DNA of 64,000 bases from Clostridia bacterium (GTDB lineage: Bacteria; Bacillota_A; Clostridia; Christensenellales; Aristaeellaceae): positions 1 to 64,000 of the forward strand of contig JAFZQK010000025.1 of the NCBI GenBank assembly GCA_017620455.1. Direction: 5' to 3'. Positions 25,201 to 33,029 of the stretch are shown piece by piece; the stretch's first letter is position 1, and each line of letters begins with the position of its first letter. Both the position numbers and the translations under genes were made by a program. Under the pieces are notes generated by a model, which was given only the letters and a program-made list of their open reading frames with translations, made no database searches and was not told the DNA's origin.

Positions 25201-25710
25201 AGCAGCGCCACCACCACGCTGTACCCGGTGGAGAAGATCGACTGGTACACCGGCGGCATCCAGGGCATCTGGGGCGTGGGCACCGTGGCGGTGATCACCG
25301 ACGTGTACACCGGCATTTCCTTCAAGGCCCAGCGCCTCTACGGCGACAACCACGCCGACTGCGAGCCGCTGACCACCGCGGATACCGCCGCCATCTGCCA
25401 GATCTACGGCGTGAGCAACGCCCAGGAGATCTCCGACCGGGAGAAGGAGCTGGAGTCCTGGCGCCGCCGGCCCCTGTGGGTCACCATCGGCGGGCGCACC
25501 TTCGCGGCCTCCATGTACGGCATCCCGCATAACTTCAAGGGCGACCGGATCCCGGACAACAATTACAACGGTCAGTTCTGCGTCCACTTCACCAACAGCA
25601 GAACCCATAACACCGACCACGTGGACGTGGACGCCAGCTACAACGGCTGGTTCGGTGCGGTGAGCGCCATCGAGTACGCCTACAAGAACTCCAAGAGCGG
25701 CACCAAATAA
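22285..25710 (+). CDS. Large secreted SH3-repeat protein with peptidoglycan-binding and C-terminal enzyme-like domain
   Basis: A 1141-residue exported protein. ATG at 22285 follows GGAAGGG and gives a clean signal peptide (to about residue 32, AQAAETEK). About eight bacterial SH3 domains follow (for example VNLRQTPGGV, VNLRQTAGGT, VNLRKTPGGT, VNVRVKPWGT, VWVREKASTK), joined by Thr/Pro/Ala linkers. They lead to a PG_binding_1 domain (about 915-985, GTDVTALQQKLVEKGFL and FQKANGLTVDGIAGEKT) and a 160-residue terminal domain with NHADCEPLT, MYGIPHNF and QFCVHFTNSRTH, whose conserved-looking His, Asp and Cys suggest a hydrolase. It probably binds and remodels cell wall. The exact activity is not known. 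Confidence 0.85.
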   Translation: MKQTGMMKRWISLVLLAAMVLSLAPAQAAETEKVRIGYIVIRNTTTNRVVNFRPKPGSTDYLDQLPEYRVVEILEDATYNKTAWYKAKPYGSTVVGFLMAEFVQEMNDAERAEWELTKGQLYRPGMSSVTPVPSATPTPTPGVVIISAPTTAPASAAKGYIRTVLDKVNLRQTPGGVSLNENNQIPLGTVLAYYSVTRFGEFDWVQVYYDGKAGYVRSDCYKLCDAAGNLLSGANGTNTINYKEGATYGRVTTDNVFFRKDTNLNGDFWARLPAGWVLEVLGTEKKGDVTWYKVKGGTPTNPSRTYTGFVHGNFFTLIDNPADSTTPTSPESNYGLITVDGVNLRQTAGGTPLAVLSANTVVNIFGKPAGNTADDWYIIETNGVYGFVPATALRVLTQAELGGYTLPPAPVTSPGPATPVIGSGYVKLILDKVNLRKTPGGTVLTPRAADKLPVGTVLAYTAGPTQADNYNWVLVTYNGITGYVRSDCWTYCDASGAPVQAPTPAATPAATPAATPAGPSGSTVVGYIKLVKGGVNVRVKPWGTSYGQLPLGTELPFYGTAYSGGSELWYLVYSNQFGAFGYVLGDMAKVVSESGSATPTTPPDTVVTTGYAATTASSVWLRLKPEPNAETAGQVKEKGTVLPMTGAPVANAGYLWYPVVTADGTRAYLRGDFTYQLADWQLDAYKATGKLPSPTPGAASPRPGNSNYITITADKVWVREKASTKAGTLGQVNKGAVLPFTKKETVGQVTWYRVTYNGKTAYIHGNFARVLTNAEYDAMRGTPTPPPNVVTLAPDATPNTTDLSNLAMTTKEKVIIRKDPSMQGRELTTVRAAGTMLTYLGNYQAPTAQNPYYWFNIRYGTITGWMRGDLVRVLTSAEKKAYEQTGNPSAPKEATYRTLSKNDTGTDVTALQQKLVEKGFLTADQVTGTYLTSTETAIINFQKANGLTVDGIAGEKTQHALFGTVPVGTYDGSSATTTLYPVEKIDWYTGGIQGIWGVGTVAVITDVYTGISFKAQRLYGDNHADCEPLTTADTAAICQIYGVSNAQEISDREKELESWRRRPLWVTIGGRTFAASMYGIPHNFKGDRIPDNNYNGQFCVHFTNSRTHNTDHVDVDASYNGWFGAVSAIEYAYKNSKSGTK

Positions 25711-25714
25711 TCCC

Positions 25715-26953
25715 ATGACATACGATGTGCTGATCATCGGCGGAGGCGCGGCGGGTTTGTCCGCCGCGCTTTCCGCATCGAATCAGGGCGCCCGCGCAGC
25801 CGTGCTGGAGGCCGCTCCCCGGGTGGGGCGGAAGATCCTGGCCAGCGGCAACGGCCGGTGCAATCTGGCCAACACCGGGCCCCTCAATTACCCCGGCGGC
25901 GCTTCCCTGGCCCGGCGGGTGCTGGAAAACTGCCCGGCGGACCGGGTGCTGGCGTTCTTTCACGGCCTGGGGCTTCTGACGGTGCAGGAGGAGCAGGGGC
26001 GGGTGTACCCCGCCTGCGGCCAGGCTGCCGCCGTGCTGGACGTGCTCCGCGGCGCGCTGGAGAGGCGGAGCATCCCGGTCCTGAGCGAGACCCCCGTCGC
26101 CCGGATCGAACAGACCGGCGCGGGCTTCTGCCTGTACACCCCCCGCGGCGCGTACGGCGCCCGGGCGGTGATCGCCGCCTGCGGGGGCATGGCCGGGGGA
26201 AAGCTGGGCCACGACGGCGGCGCGTATCGGCTGCTGACGGATTTGGGCCACACCCTGGTCCCGCCCCGGCCCGCGCTGACCCCGCTGACGGCGGAAAAAG
26301 CCGCGGTGAAGGGCCTTTCCGGCCTGCGGCTGCCCGCCATTCTGACCCTGTGCCGCCGACGGGACGGCATGCCCTTCGCCCAATCCCAGGGGGAGGCGCT
26401 GTTCACCGATTACGGGGTCAGCGGCGTGTGCGCTATGGAGCTTTCCCGCAGCGCCGGGGAAGAAAAAGAGAAAAGCGGCGCGTGGCCGCTGCTGTACCTG
26501 GATTTTTCGCCCATGCTGGGCTTCGCCCCCCGGCGCTTTTTCGTGACCGGCGCGCCGGAGGACCCCTTCCGGAATGCCCCGGCGGCCCTGGCATTGCTGA
26601 AGGAGCGGCTGCATATCCTGCCCCGGGAGGCGCTTTTGAAGGGGCTGGCGCCCCGGCTGCTGGCGGAAAGGCTGGCGGGACAGGACAAAGAAAATCTGGC
26701 GCGGAGCCTGACGGCCTTCCCCGTGCCCCTGACCGGCGTGCGGGGGATGGACGCCGCCCAGGTCACTTCCGGCGGCATCCGCACCGGGGAATTTGACCCG
26801 GACACCCTGGAATCCCGCCTGGTCCCCGGATTGTTCGCCGCGGGAGAAATGCTGGACGTGGACGGCGGATGCGGCGGGTTCAATCTGCTCTTCGCCTTCG
26901 CCTCCGGCCTGACCGCCGGGGAAAACGCCGCCCGCATCGCCCCGGACCGATAA
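25715..26953 (+). CDS. HI0933/YhiN-family FAD-dependent oxidoreductase
   Basis: A 412-residue flavoprotein with the N-terminal dinucleotide fold IIGGGAAGLSAALSA and the family signature KILASGNGRCNLAN, followed by GGMAGGKLGHDGGAYRLL and the C-terminal FAD contact LFAAGEMLDVDGGCGGFNL. Members are common and mostly uncharacterised; Bacillus homologues are often named aminoacetone oxidase-like. The gene begins four bases after the SH3-repeat stop with no recognisable ribosome binding site, so it probably relies on coupling to the gene in front. Biological substrate unknown. Confidence 0.9.
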   Translation: MTYDVLIIGGGAAGLSAALSASNQGARAAVLEAAPRVGRKILASGNGRCNLANTGPLNYPGGASLARRVLENCPADRVLAFFHGLGLLTVQEEQGRVYPACGQAAAVLDVLRGALERRSIPVLSETPVARIEQTGAGFCLYTPRGAYGARAVIAACGGMAGGKLGHDGGAYRLLTDLGHTLVPPRPALTPLTAEKAAVKGLSGLRLPAILTLCRRRDGMPFAQSQGEALFTDYGVSGVCAMELSRSAGEEKEKSGAWPLLYLDFSPMLGFAPRRFFVTGAPEDPFRNAPAALALLKERLHILPREALLKGLAPRLLAERLAGQDKENLARSLTAFPVPLTGVRGMDAAQVTSGGIRTGEFDPDTLESRLVPGLFAAGEMLDVDGGCGGFNLLFAFASGLTAGENAARIAPDR

Positions 26954-26965
26954 AGGAGGACGCTT

Positions 26966-27568
26966 ATGGAAAATGGATTCGTGCAGCTCAAGCCCGGCAC
27001 ACTGCTGGCCCCCGTGCCCGCGGTGATGGTTTCCTGCGCCCGGGCGGGGGAAAAGCCCAACATCGTCACCCTGGCCTGGGTGGGCACGGTGAATTCCGAG
27101 CCGCCCATGTGCTCCGTTTCCGTCCGGAAGGAGCGCTTTTCTCATGGCATCATCCGGGAAACCGGGGAATTTGTGATCAATCTGGTGGGCGAGGATCAGC
27201 TGAAAGCTACGGATTTCTGCGGCGTCAAGTCAGGCCGGGACGTGGACAAATTCGCCGCCTGCGGCCTGACCCCCGCGGCGGTGGAGGGCTTTGCCGCCCC
27301 GGCCATCGCCGAATGTCCCCTGTATCTGGCCTGCCGCGTCACGTCCGTGCAGGATCTGGGCAGCCACGATCTGTTTCTGGGCAAAATCGAACGGGTGGGC
27401 GTGAAAAAGGAAATGATGGACGCTTCCGGCCGCCTGGATTTCGGCCGGATGAAGCTGATCGCCTACAACCACGGCGTTTATTATGCCCTGGGCGGGGCCC
27501 TGGGCTTTTTCGGGTACAGCGTGGCCGCGCAGGAGGTGCTGGAGCGGCGGATGCGGGAAATCAAATAA
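26966..27568 (+). CDS. Flavin reductase-like, FMN-binding split-barrel protein
   Basis: A 200-residue protein of the flavin reductase/DIM6-NTAB family. It has PVPAVMVSCARAGEKPNIVTLAW at the N-terminus, SVSVRKERFSHGIIRETGEFVIN, the conserved DFCGVKSGRDVDKF region and GSHDLFLGKIE, all typical of FMN-binding split barrels. AAAGGAGG stands nine bases before the ATG, 12 bases after the FAD oxidoreductase gene, so the two flavoproteins are co-transcribed and may work on related redox chemistry. Confidence 0.88.
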   Translation: MENGFVQLKPGTLLAPVPAVMVSCARAGEKPNIVTLAWVGTVNSEPPMCSVSVRKERFSHGIIRETGEFVINLVGEDQLKATDFCGVKSGRDVDKFAACGLTPAAVEGFAAPAIAECPLYLACRVTSVQDLGSHDLFLGKIERVGVKKEMMDASGRLDFGRMKLIAYNHGVYYALGGALGFFGYSVAAQEVLERRMREIK

Positions 27569-27629
27569 TGCGCGGCGGGTGGAATACGGCGCGCTTTCAC
27601 AACGATCCCTAAACGGGGAGGAATGAAGT

Positions 27630-29243
27630 TTGTATCAGGCTTTGTACCGGGTCTGGCGGCCCAGGACGTTTTCGGAAATGGTGGGCCAGGAAGCCATCGT
27701 GCGCACCCTGCGCAATCAGGTGACCACGGGGCGCATCGCCCACGCCTATCTGTTCTGCGGCAGCCGGGGCACCGGCAAAACCAGCGCGGCCCGCATCCTC
27801 ACCCGGGCCATTAACTGCGAGCATCCCGTGGACGGCGATCCCTGCGGGGAGTGCCAAAGCTGCAAAACCATCGAAAGCGGCGCGTCCTTCGACGTGTACG
27901 AAATGGACGCCGCCAGCAACAGCCGGGTGGAGGAGATCCGGGACCTGCTGGAAAAGGTGGATTATCCGCCCCAGTTCGGAAAATACAAGGTGTACATCAT
28001 CGACGAAGTGCACATGCTTTCCAACGCGGCCTTCAACGCCCTGCTCAAGACCCTGGAGGAGCCGCCGGAATACATGGTGTTCATCCTGGCCACCACCGAG
28101 CCCCAGAAGCTGCCCGCCACCATCCTCAGCCGCTGCCAGCGGTACGATTTCGGGCGGTACAGCGAGGACCAGATCGCGGGGCATCTGAAAACCGTGACGG
28201 AAAAAAGCGGCCTGACCGCCGAGCCCGAGGCCCTTTCCCTCATCGCCCGGGCGGCGGAGGGCGGCATGCGGGATGCGCTTTCCATCCTGGATATGTGCAT
28301 GGGCGCCGGGGACGTGATCACCGAGGCCCACGTCCGGGACGCCCTGGGCACGGCGGACCGGGCCTTCCTGTTTTCCTTTGCCGATGCCCTGGCCCGGCAG
28401 GAGGGCGGGGAAGCCCTGCGCCTGATCGACGAACTGATGCGGGGCGGACGGGACGTACAGGTGTTCCTCAAGGATCTGTCCGCCCATTTCCGGCTGCTGA
28501 TGGCGGCGAAGCTCTGCGGCCCCGGGGAGGCGCTGCCCGGCGCCACCGGCGAGAACCGCAAACGGTACGCCGCCCAGGCGGAAGCCTTTTCCGCGGAACG
28601 GCTGCTGCGGACGCTGGAGGGCTGTATGAAGGCGGAGGCGGACACCCGCTGGGCGTCCTCCGCCCGGTCTGTGCTGGAAATCTTCGCCCTGCGCGCCTGC
28701 GATCAGCCGGAGGACCAGGATGTGAGCGCCCTGCTGGAAAGGATCGGGGAACTGGAAAACCGACTGGCGGCGCTGGAAAAAAGCGGGGTGCGCGCAGCGC
28801 CGGCGGCGTCCGATGCGGCAAAGCCGGCTGCCGCCGCCCCGGCCCGGGCGGTCAGGCCCGCCCCCCGGCCCGCGGAGGAAGCGCCCGCCCCTGAGGGCGG
28901 CAAAATGCCCAAGGACGTATGGAACGACGCGCTCAAGATGCTCAAGAAGACGGATCCCGCCGTGTACGCGCCCCTGAGCCGGGGCAAGTACGGCGGTTTC
29001 AAGGAGGGGGCGTACCGGGCGCTGTTCGCCCCCGGGGAAGCGATTTTCATGAACATGCTGGTCAGCGCGGAGCGCCGGGAAAAAATCGAAAAGGCGCTGC
29101 AGCAGTGCGGCGGCGGGGACGCCCGGTTCGAGGCCCTGCCCCAGGAGGCGGCCCCGGCCCCGGACGACGGCCTGCGGGAAGAAAAAACGCTGTCCGGCCT
29201 GATCGACACCTTCGGACGGGACAAGGTGCAGATCGACGAATGA
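27630..29243 (+). CDS. dnaX: DNA polymerase III subunits gamma and tau
   Basis: DnaX is the ATPase of the sliding-clamp loader. The 537-residue product starts at TTG 27630 (YQALYRVWRPRTFSEMVGQE), preceded by GGGGAGG; no ATG is available in frame before the conserved sequence. It has Walker A GSRGTGKTS (44-52), the zinc-binding cysteines C63, C72, C75 and C78, Walker B VYIIDEVHML (121-130), sensor 1 VFILATTEPQKLP and the SRC arginine finger region. After an Ala/Pro linker (about 395-425) a tau-type C-terminal domain follows. recR and the YbaB gene, usual dnaX neighbours, are not here. Confidence 0.95.
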   Translation: MYQALYRVWRPRTFSEMVGQEAIVRTLRNQVTTGRIAHAYLFCGSRGTGKTSAARILTRAINCEHPVDGDPCGECQSCKTIESGASFDVYEMDAASNSRVEEIRDLLEKVDYPPQFGKYKVYIIDEVHMLSNAAFNALLKTLEEPPEYMVFILATTEPQKLPATILSRCQRYDFGRYSEDQIAGHLKTVTEKSGLTAEPEALSLIARAAEGGMRDALSILDMCMGAGDVITEAHVRDALGTADRAFLFSFADALARQEGGEALRLIDELMRGGRDVQVFLKDLSAHFRLLMAAKLCGPGEALPGATGENRKRYAAQAEAFSAERLLRTLEGCMKAEADTRWASSARSVLEIFALRACDQPEDQDVSALLERIGELENRLAALEKSGVRAAPAASDAAKPAAAAPARAVRPAPRPAEEAPAPEGGKMPKDVWNDALKMLKKTDPAVYAPLSRGKYGGFKEGAYRALFAPGEAIFMNMLVSAERREKIEKALQQCGGGDARFEALPQEAAPAPDDGLREEKTLSGLIDTFGRDKVQIDE

Positions 29244-29248
29244 ACCGG

Positions 29249-29269
29249 CGCCGGGATCAAATCCCGGCG
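29249..29269 (+). repeat. Perfect stem-loop after dnaX
   Basis: CGCCGGGAT pairs with ATCCCGGCG across a three-base loop, six bases after the dnaX stop. No T run follows, so it may be an mRNA-stabilising hairpin rather than a terminator. Confidence 0.5.
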
Positions 29270-29281
29270 GAGGGGCGTTTT

Positions 29282-29329
29282 ATGATGGGAGATTTGTTTT
29301 CGCCGGCGGAGGTTCTCCGCGCGGGCTGA
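29282..29329 (+). CDS. Possible 15-residue leader peptide
   Basis: A very short frame, MMGDLFSPAEVLRAG, follows GGAGGGG by seven bases and ends 12 bases before the next gene's start at 29342. It could be a leader or coupling peptide for that gene, or chance. There is no independent support. Confidence 0.2.
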   Translation: MMGDLFSPAEVLRAG

Positions 29330-29341
29330 AAGGAGCACAGA

Positions 29342-30424
29342 ATGAATTCCAATCGCGGTCAGTATAATTCCGCGCCGCTGTACAATATGAAAAACCGGCG
29401 GCATGCCCAGGCGGACAAGCCCGCCCAGCCGGGGGAGGCCCCCCAGCCCGCCGGAAAGGGGAAAAGGTATCAGGCGCTGTCCATCGTGCTGTCGGCGGTG
29501 CTGCCGGCGCTTTTCCTGCTGTGCCTGCTGATCCCCAATCTGTTTCTGCGGCTGCTGTTCCTGGGGGCCGTGGCGGTTTCGCTGGTGCTGATGTGGATGC
29601 TGAAGGCCTTTGTGAAAAGCGCCCGCAGCACCCTCACCGTGGTGTACGCGGCCCTGGCGCTGGTGATCGCGGTGGCCATCCTGGTGCCCGGCGGCGATCC
29701 CGTGGACGCGGGCAAGCGCGGGGACACCCCGGTGAACGCTTTCAGCAATTTCAGCGTGTCCGTGCCCGCCGCCCCCACGGCGGAGCCCACCGAAAACCCG
29801 GATACCCAGGTGACGCTGCCCGCCGCGCAGCAGCGGCTGGAGGAATTCCTGGCCCAGTGGGCGCTGTTCCGGGTGGATGAAATGGTGAAATACTGCCAGC
29901 CCGCCTGGGTGAGCTCCCAGTCCTCCCCGGAAACCACGCTGTACCAGATGGTGCAGGGCAGCCGGCCGGCCAGCTTCGCGGTGGAGAACATCGACGGCAG
30001 CGACGGCGACAATACCCGCACCATCACGGTCCGGGTGCTGTTCAATGAAAACGACAACACCCAGGTCTGGAAACGGCTGCAGGTGCTGATGTTCCGGGTG
30101 AACGACGTGTGGTATGTGGGGCCCCAGAGCCTGGGCGGCGTGGTGATCAACGAATCCGGCCAGGAAGGGCCCGCCCCCACCATGCCCGCCTCCACCATCG
30201 CCCCCACCGCCACGCCCAATCCCGACGGCAGCAGCGCCGTTACCGTGTATTACAACAAGGAGGGCGGCAAGTATTACCACGCCATGCCCAACTGCCCCGC
30301 AGTGGACGAGCGCTATTGGCCGCTGTCCAGCTTCTCCTTCGATCTGATCAACAGCCAGGAATACAAAAACCTGGTGCGCTGCCCCCGGTGCAATCCTCCG
30401 GAGAGGCCCGCCGTGGGACGGTGA
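29342..30424 (+). CDS. Multi-pass membrane protein with C-terminal Cys/His motif domain
   Basis: A 360-residue protein: a Gln/Pro-rich cytoplasmic N-terminus (1-40), three hydrophobic segments (about 45-115), a Thr/Pro linker, a folded extracytoplasmic domain (about 155-275, VTLPAAQQRLEEFLAQWALF), and a second Pro/Thr linker. The C-terminal 50 residues have the layout YYNKEGGKYYHAMPNCP and LVRCPRCNPP, which resembles the small nuclease-associated Ada-like/MTTB-type CxxC motifs that follow YH in several secreted bacterial proteins. The start has AAAGGAG seven bases upstream. Function unknown. Confidence 0.75.
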   Translation: MNSNRGQYNSAPLYNMKNRRHAQADKPAQPGEAPQPAGKGKRYQALSIVLSAVLPALFLLCLLIPNLFLRLLFLGAVAVSLVLMWMLKAFVKSARSTLTVVYAALALVIAVAILVPGGDPVDAGKRGDTPVNAFSNFSVSVPAAPTAEPTENPDTQVTLPAAQQRLEEFLAQWALFRVDEMVKYCQPAWVSSQSSPETTLYQMVQGSRPASFAVENIDGSDGDNTRTITVRVLFNENDNTQVWKRLQVLMFRVNDVWYVGPQSLGGVVINESGQEGPAPTMPASTIAPTATPNPDGSSAVTVYYNKEGGKYYHAMPNCPAVDERYWPLSSFSFDLINSQEYKNLVRCPRCNPPERPAVGR

Positions 30425-31243
30425 TCATTCCGCCAGGGTATCAGCCCAGGCTTGCAGGCGGCACAGCGCGGCCAGGTGGCAGTATTTGATCTGCGCGCCC
30501 AGCCGCACGCTGCCCTGTTCCTCCAGCGCGGTTTTCAGCGCGTCCGCGAGGAATGCGATCTGGCCGCGCAGCTGCTCCGCCGCTTCTGGGGCGGCGCCCC
30601 CGAAGCATTCGTCCAGGCGCGATGCCTGGGCGGAGAGGGTATCCCGCCAGGAGGCGAGGGCCTGCCGGGCGGCGGTTTCGTCCATTGTCCTTTTGTCCAG
30701 CCCGGAGGAAAGGGAAAACAGCTGCTCCGCCGTCTGGGAAAGGAGGCGCAGCGCGTCCTCCACGGCGTCCAGCTGATCCTTCCGTCCGGTGAGGCGGAAG
30801 CGGATCTCCGGCCAGGCGATCTCCGTCTGCGCCGTTTCCAGGCCGTGATGGGCCAGCAGCCGCTTCTGCACCTGCTGGGCGTCCGCCCGGGCGGGATAAG
30901 CCGCCGCCAGCAGGCGGTTTTCCCCGTCCCGGTATCCCCCCGCGCCCCGGGCGCGGAAGCTGTCCGCCGCCTGCCGGGCCGCGGCGGCGTCCCGGTACGT
31001 GCCGAGGGACAGGGCGTGCCACTGCCCGCCGGGCAGGGTCACTTCCCGGGTCTCTGCCATTTCCTCGTCAGGGAGGGCGGGAGCGCCGGGCAGCAGGGAC
31101 AGAAAGTATGCCTGCAGCCGGGGAAAAACGGGGCTGCGGGCCAGGAAAAACGCCCCGATGCCCAGCAGCGCCAGCACCAGGAATACCCTGCGGCGGGTCC
31201 GCCGGACCCGGTAACGCCGCGTCTGCAAGCGCCCTGCGCGCAT
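30425..31243 (-). CDS. Single-pass membrane protein with SPOR-like domain
   Basis: A 272-residue protein on the opposite strand from its neighbours; its stop codon abuts the stop of the gene before it with no spacer, so the two are convergent with zero separation. It has a very basic N-terminus, one membrane span (about 20-38), and a region around 70-140 (GQWHALSLGTYRDAAAARQAADSFRARG, then a similar ending) that has the length and pattern of a SPOR peptidoglycan-binding domain. A helical C-terminal domain follows. Clostridial sporulation/division proteins often have this arrangement. The SPOR assignment rests on pattern only. Confidence 0.65.
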   Translation of the reverse strand: MRAGRLQTRRYRVRRTRRRVFLVLALLGIGAFFLARSPVFPRLQAYFLSLLPGAPALPDEEMAETREVTLPGGQWHALSLGTYRDAAAARQAADSFRARGAGGYRDGENRLLAAAYPARADAQQVQKRLLAHHGLETAQTEIAWPEIRFRLTGRKDQLDAVEDALRLLSQTAEQLFSLSSGLDKRTMDETAARQALASWRDTLSAQASRLDECFGGAAPEAAEQLRGQIAFLADALKTALEEQGSVRLGAQIKYCHLAALCRLQAWADTLAE

Positions 31244-31306
31244 TTTCCCGCCCCCTTTCAGGCAAGGATATGTCCGGGAACGCCCCGTTATTCCAAAGGA
31301 GGACCT

Positions 31307-32062
31307 ATGCGATATCATTTGGATACCATTCCCGTATGGGACGCGGTGAAGCTGGAGGGCGAATGTCCCCTGTGCGCCCTGCGGCGGCATAACGAGCGGG
31401 TGGACGTGGACAGGTATCTGGGCGCGTCGGTGATGGAGCCGGACACCCGGATCCAGGTGAACGCCCTGGGCTTCTGCCCGAAGCACCAGGAAATGCTTTA
31501 CGCCCAGAAGAACCGCCTGGGCCACGCGCTGATGATGCACTCCCATCTGAAGGAAACCATGCGCCGCCTGGCCCCCATCCTGGAGGAAGCGAAGGCCGGG
31601 GAAGGGAAGAAGCCCTCCCTGTTCCGCCGGGCGGAGGGCGGCGCTCCCGGCGCGGCGGCGGCGGGGAAGATCCGGGAGCTGACGGGCACGTGCATCCTGT
31701 GCCGGTCGGTGGAAGAAAACACCAACCGTTACGCCTATACCCTGCTGCATCTTTATGAAACGGACGACGCCTTTCGCCGGGCTTTTTCCCAGTCCAAGGG
31801 CGTATGCCTGCAGGACATGGCGCTGCTTTTGCAGATGGCGGGGGAGGAAATGAAGCCCGAAATGTACCGGCGCTTCGCTTCGGACCTGTGCGCCGCGGTG
31901 GAAAAGAGCCTGGAGAAACTGGAAAAAGACCTGGAGGGCTTTACCCTGAAATTCGACTACCGCAACGCCGATAAGCCCTGGGGCGACAGCCGGGGCAGCC
32001 TGGAGCGCACGGTGAATAAGCTGCGGGGCTGGTGCCTGGGCGAGGAGCCCTGGCCCCAATGA
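31307..32062 (+). CDS. DUF6062 family protein
   Basis: A 251-residue cytoplasmic protein with two cysteine pairs, ECPLCALR near residue 20 and GTCILCRSVEENTNRY near 130, plus LGFCPKHQEML, which together look like a structural zinc site or zinc ribbon pair. The N-terminus MRYHLDTIPVWDAV and these motifs match the family I know as DUF6062. The ATG at 31307 has AAAGGAGG five bases upstream. It overlaps the downstream GerMN lipoprotein by four bases (ATGA) and may therefore act in the same process. Molecular function unknown. Confidence 0.8.
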   Translation: MRYHLDTIPVWDAVKLEGECPLCALRRHNERVDVDRYLGASVMEPDTRIQVNALGFCPKHQEMLYAQKNRLGHALMMHSHLKETMRRLAPILEEAKAGEGKKPSLFRRAEGGAPGAAAAGKIRELTGTCILCRSVEENTNRYAYTLLHLYETDDAFRRAFSQSKGVCLQDMALLLQMAGEEMKPEMYRRFASDLCAAVEKSLEKLEKDLEGFTLKFDYRNADKPWGDSRGSLERTVNKLRGWCLGEEPWPQ

Positions 32063-33015
32063 AGGGCGCGCGCCGCTGGGCGCTCCTGATCCTGTGCGCG
32101 GCGCTTCTGTCCGGCTGCGGCGCGCCGCCGCAGGAGGAAGAAAAGCCGCAGCCCGTGGAGGAAACGGCGCTGATCAGCGCCGATACGGGCGGGCTGCCCG
32201 CGTCGGGGTTCACCGCCGTGCTGTATTTCCGCTACGGAACGACGGCGTACCTGGCGCCCCAGACGCGGCAGGTGGAGGTGGGCAGGAACGAAGCGCCGGA
32301 GCACGCCCTGGTGCAGGCCCTGCTGGACGGGCCTTCCGGCGCGGCGCCCATTCTGGGCGGCCTGTTCCCGCCCGGCACAGAGGTGCTTTCCACCCTGAGC
32401 CAGGGGGACACCCTGTTCGTGACCTTCAATGAAGCCATGATGGGCCGGTACGCCGACGAGGGCCAGGACGCCGCCGACAGGACGGAGGGCGTGCTGCGCC
32501 GGCAGATGTGCCTGGACGCCCTGAGCGCCACGCTCACCGAAGCCGGGCTGTGCGCCCGGGTGCAGGTGCTGGTTTACCGGGGGGTGGACCAGGGAAAATC
32601 CCTGCGCCTGACCGCGGGGTTCCTGGACCAGAGCGGGGATGAAACGCTTCTGCCGCCCCTGACCCGGCGGGAAGACCGGCTGCTGACCCCCCACAATACC
32701 GCCGTGCTGATCCTGGATGCGTGGCAGCGGCAGGAGTGGGCCGCCCTGTACGATCTGACGGCCCGGGACGCCGCGCGCCCCCGGGAACAGGCCGCCTGCG
32801 ACGCCTTTGCGGACGGCGGCACCCTGGTCAGCTTTTCCGTGAGCCCGGGCAGCGTGAGCCCGGACGGGCAGAGCGCCGTGGTCAGCGTGGATCTGACGCT
32901 GCTGGGCGAGGCGGGCGACCGGGAGATAGGGGGCTATCCCCTGCGGATGCGGCGGGAGGACGGATTGTGGAAAATCGGATATGACGAGCTTGAGAAGCTG
33001 ATGAATCAGGACTGA
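32059..33015 (+). CDS. GerMN-domain lipoprotein
   Basis: A 318-residue lipoprotein with signal peptide and lipobox LLSGC (Cys near residue 18). Residues about 45-185 form a GerMN domain (AVLYFRYGTTAYLAPQTRQVEV, ALVQALLDGP, LFVTFNEAMM, then a hydrophobic helix and a final beta strand), as in the sporulation/germination protein GerM and in LpqB-like proteins. The C-terminal part (about 215-318) is a second domain with AVLILDAWQRQEWAALYDLT, like an NTF2/SnoaL-type fold. It is translationally coupled to the DUF6062 gene and followed 14 bases later by a second GerMN lipoprotein. Confidence 0.85.
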   Translation: MKGARRWALLILCAALLSGCGAPPQEEEKPQPVEETALISADTGGLPASGFTAVLYFRYGTTAYLAPQTRQVEVGRNEAPEHALVQALLDGPSGAAPILGGLFPPGTEVLSTLSQGDTLFVTFNEAMMGRYADEGQDAADRTEGVLRRQMCLDALSATLTEAGLCARVQVLVYRGVDQGKSLRLTAGFLDQSGDETLLPPLTRREDRLLTPHNTAVLILDAWQRQEWAALYDLTARDAARPREQAACDAFADGGTLVSFSVSPGSVSPDGQSAVVSVDLTLLGEAGDREIGGYPLRMRREDGLWKIGYDELEKLMNQD

Positions 33016-33029
33016 GGGATGGAGCAGAA

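Noticed and set aside
22204..25737. An open frame of 1177 codons on the minus strand across the SH3-repeat gene
   Set aside because: The translation is low-complexity Gly/His/Arg with no motif; the plus strand encodes recognisable SH3 domains.
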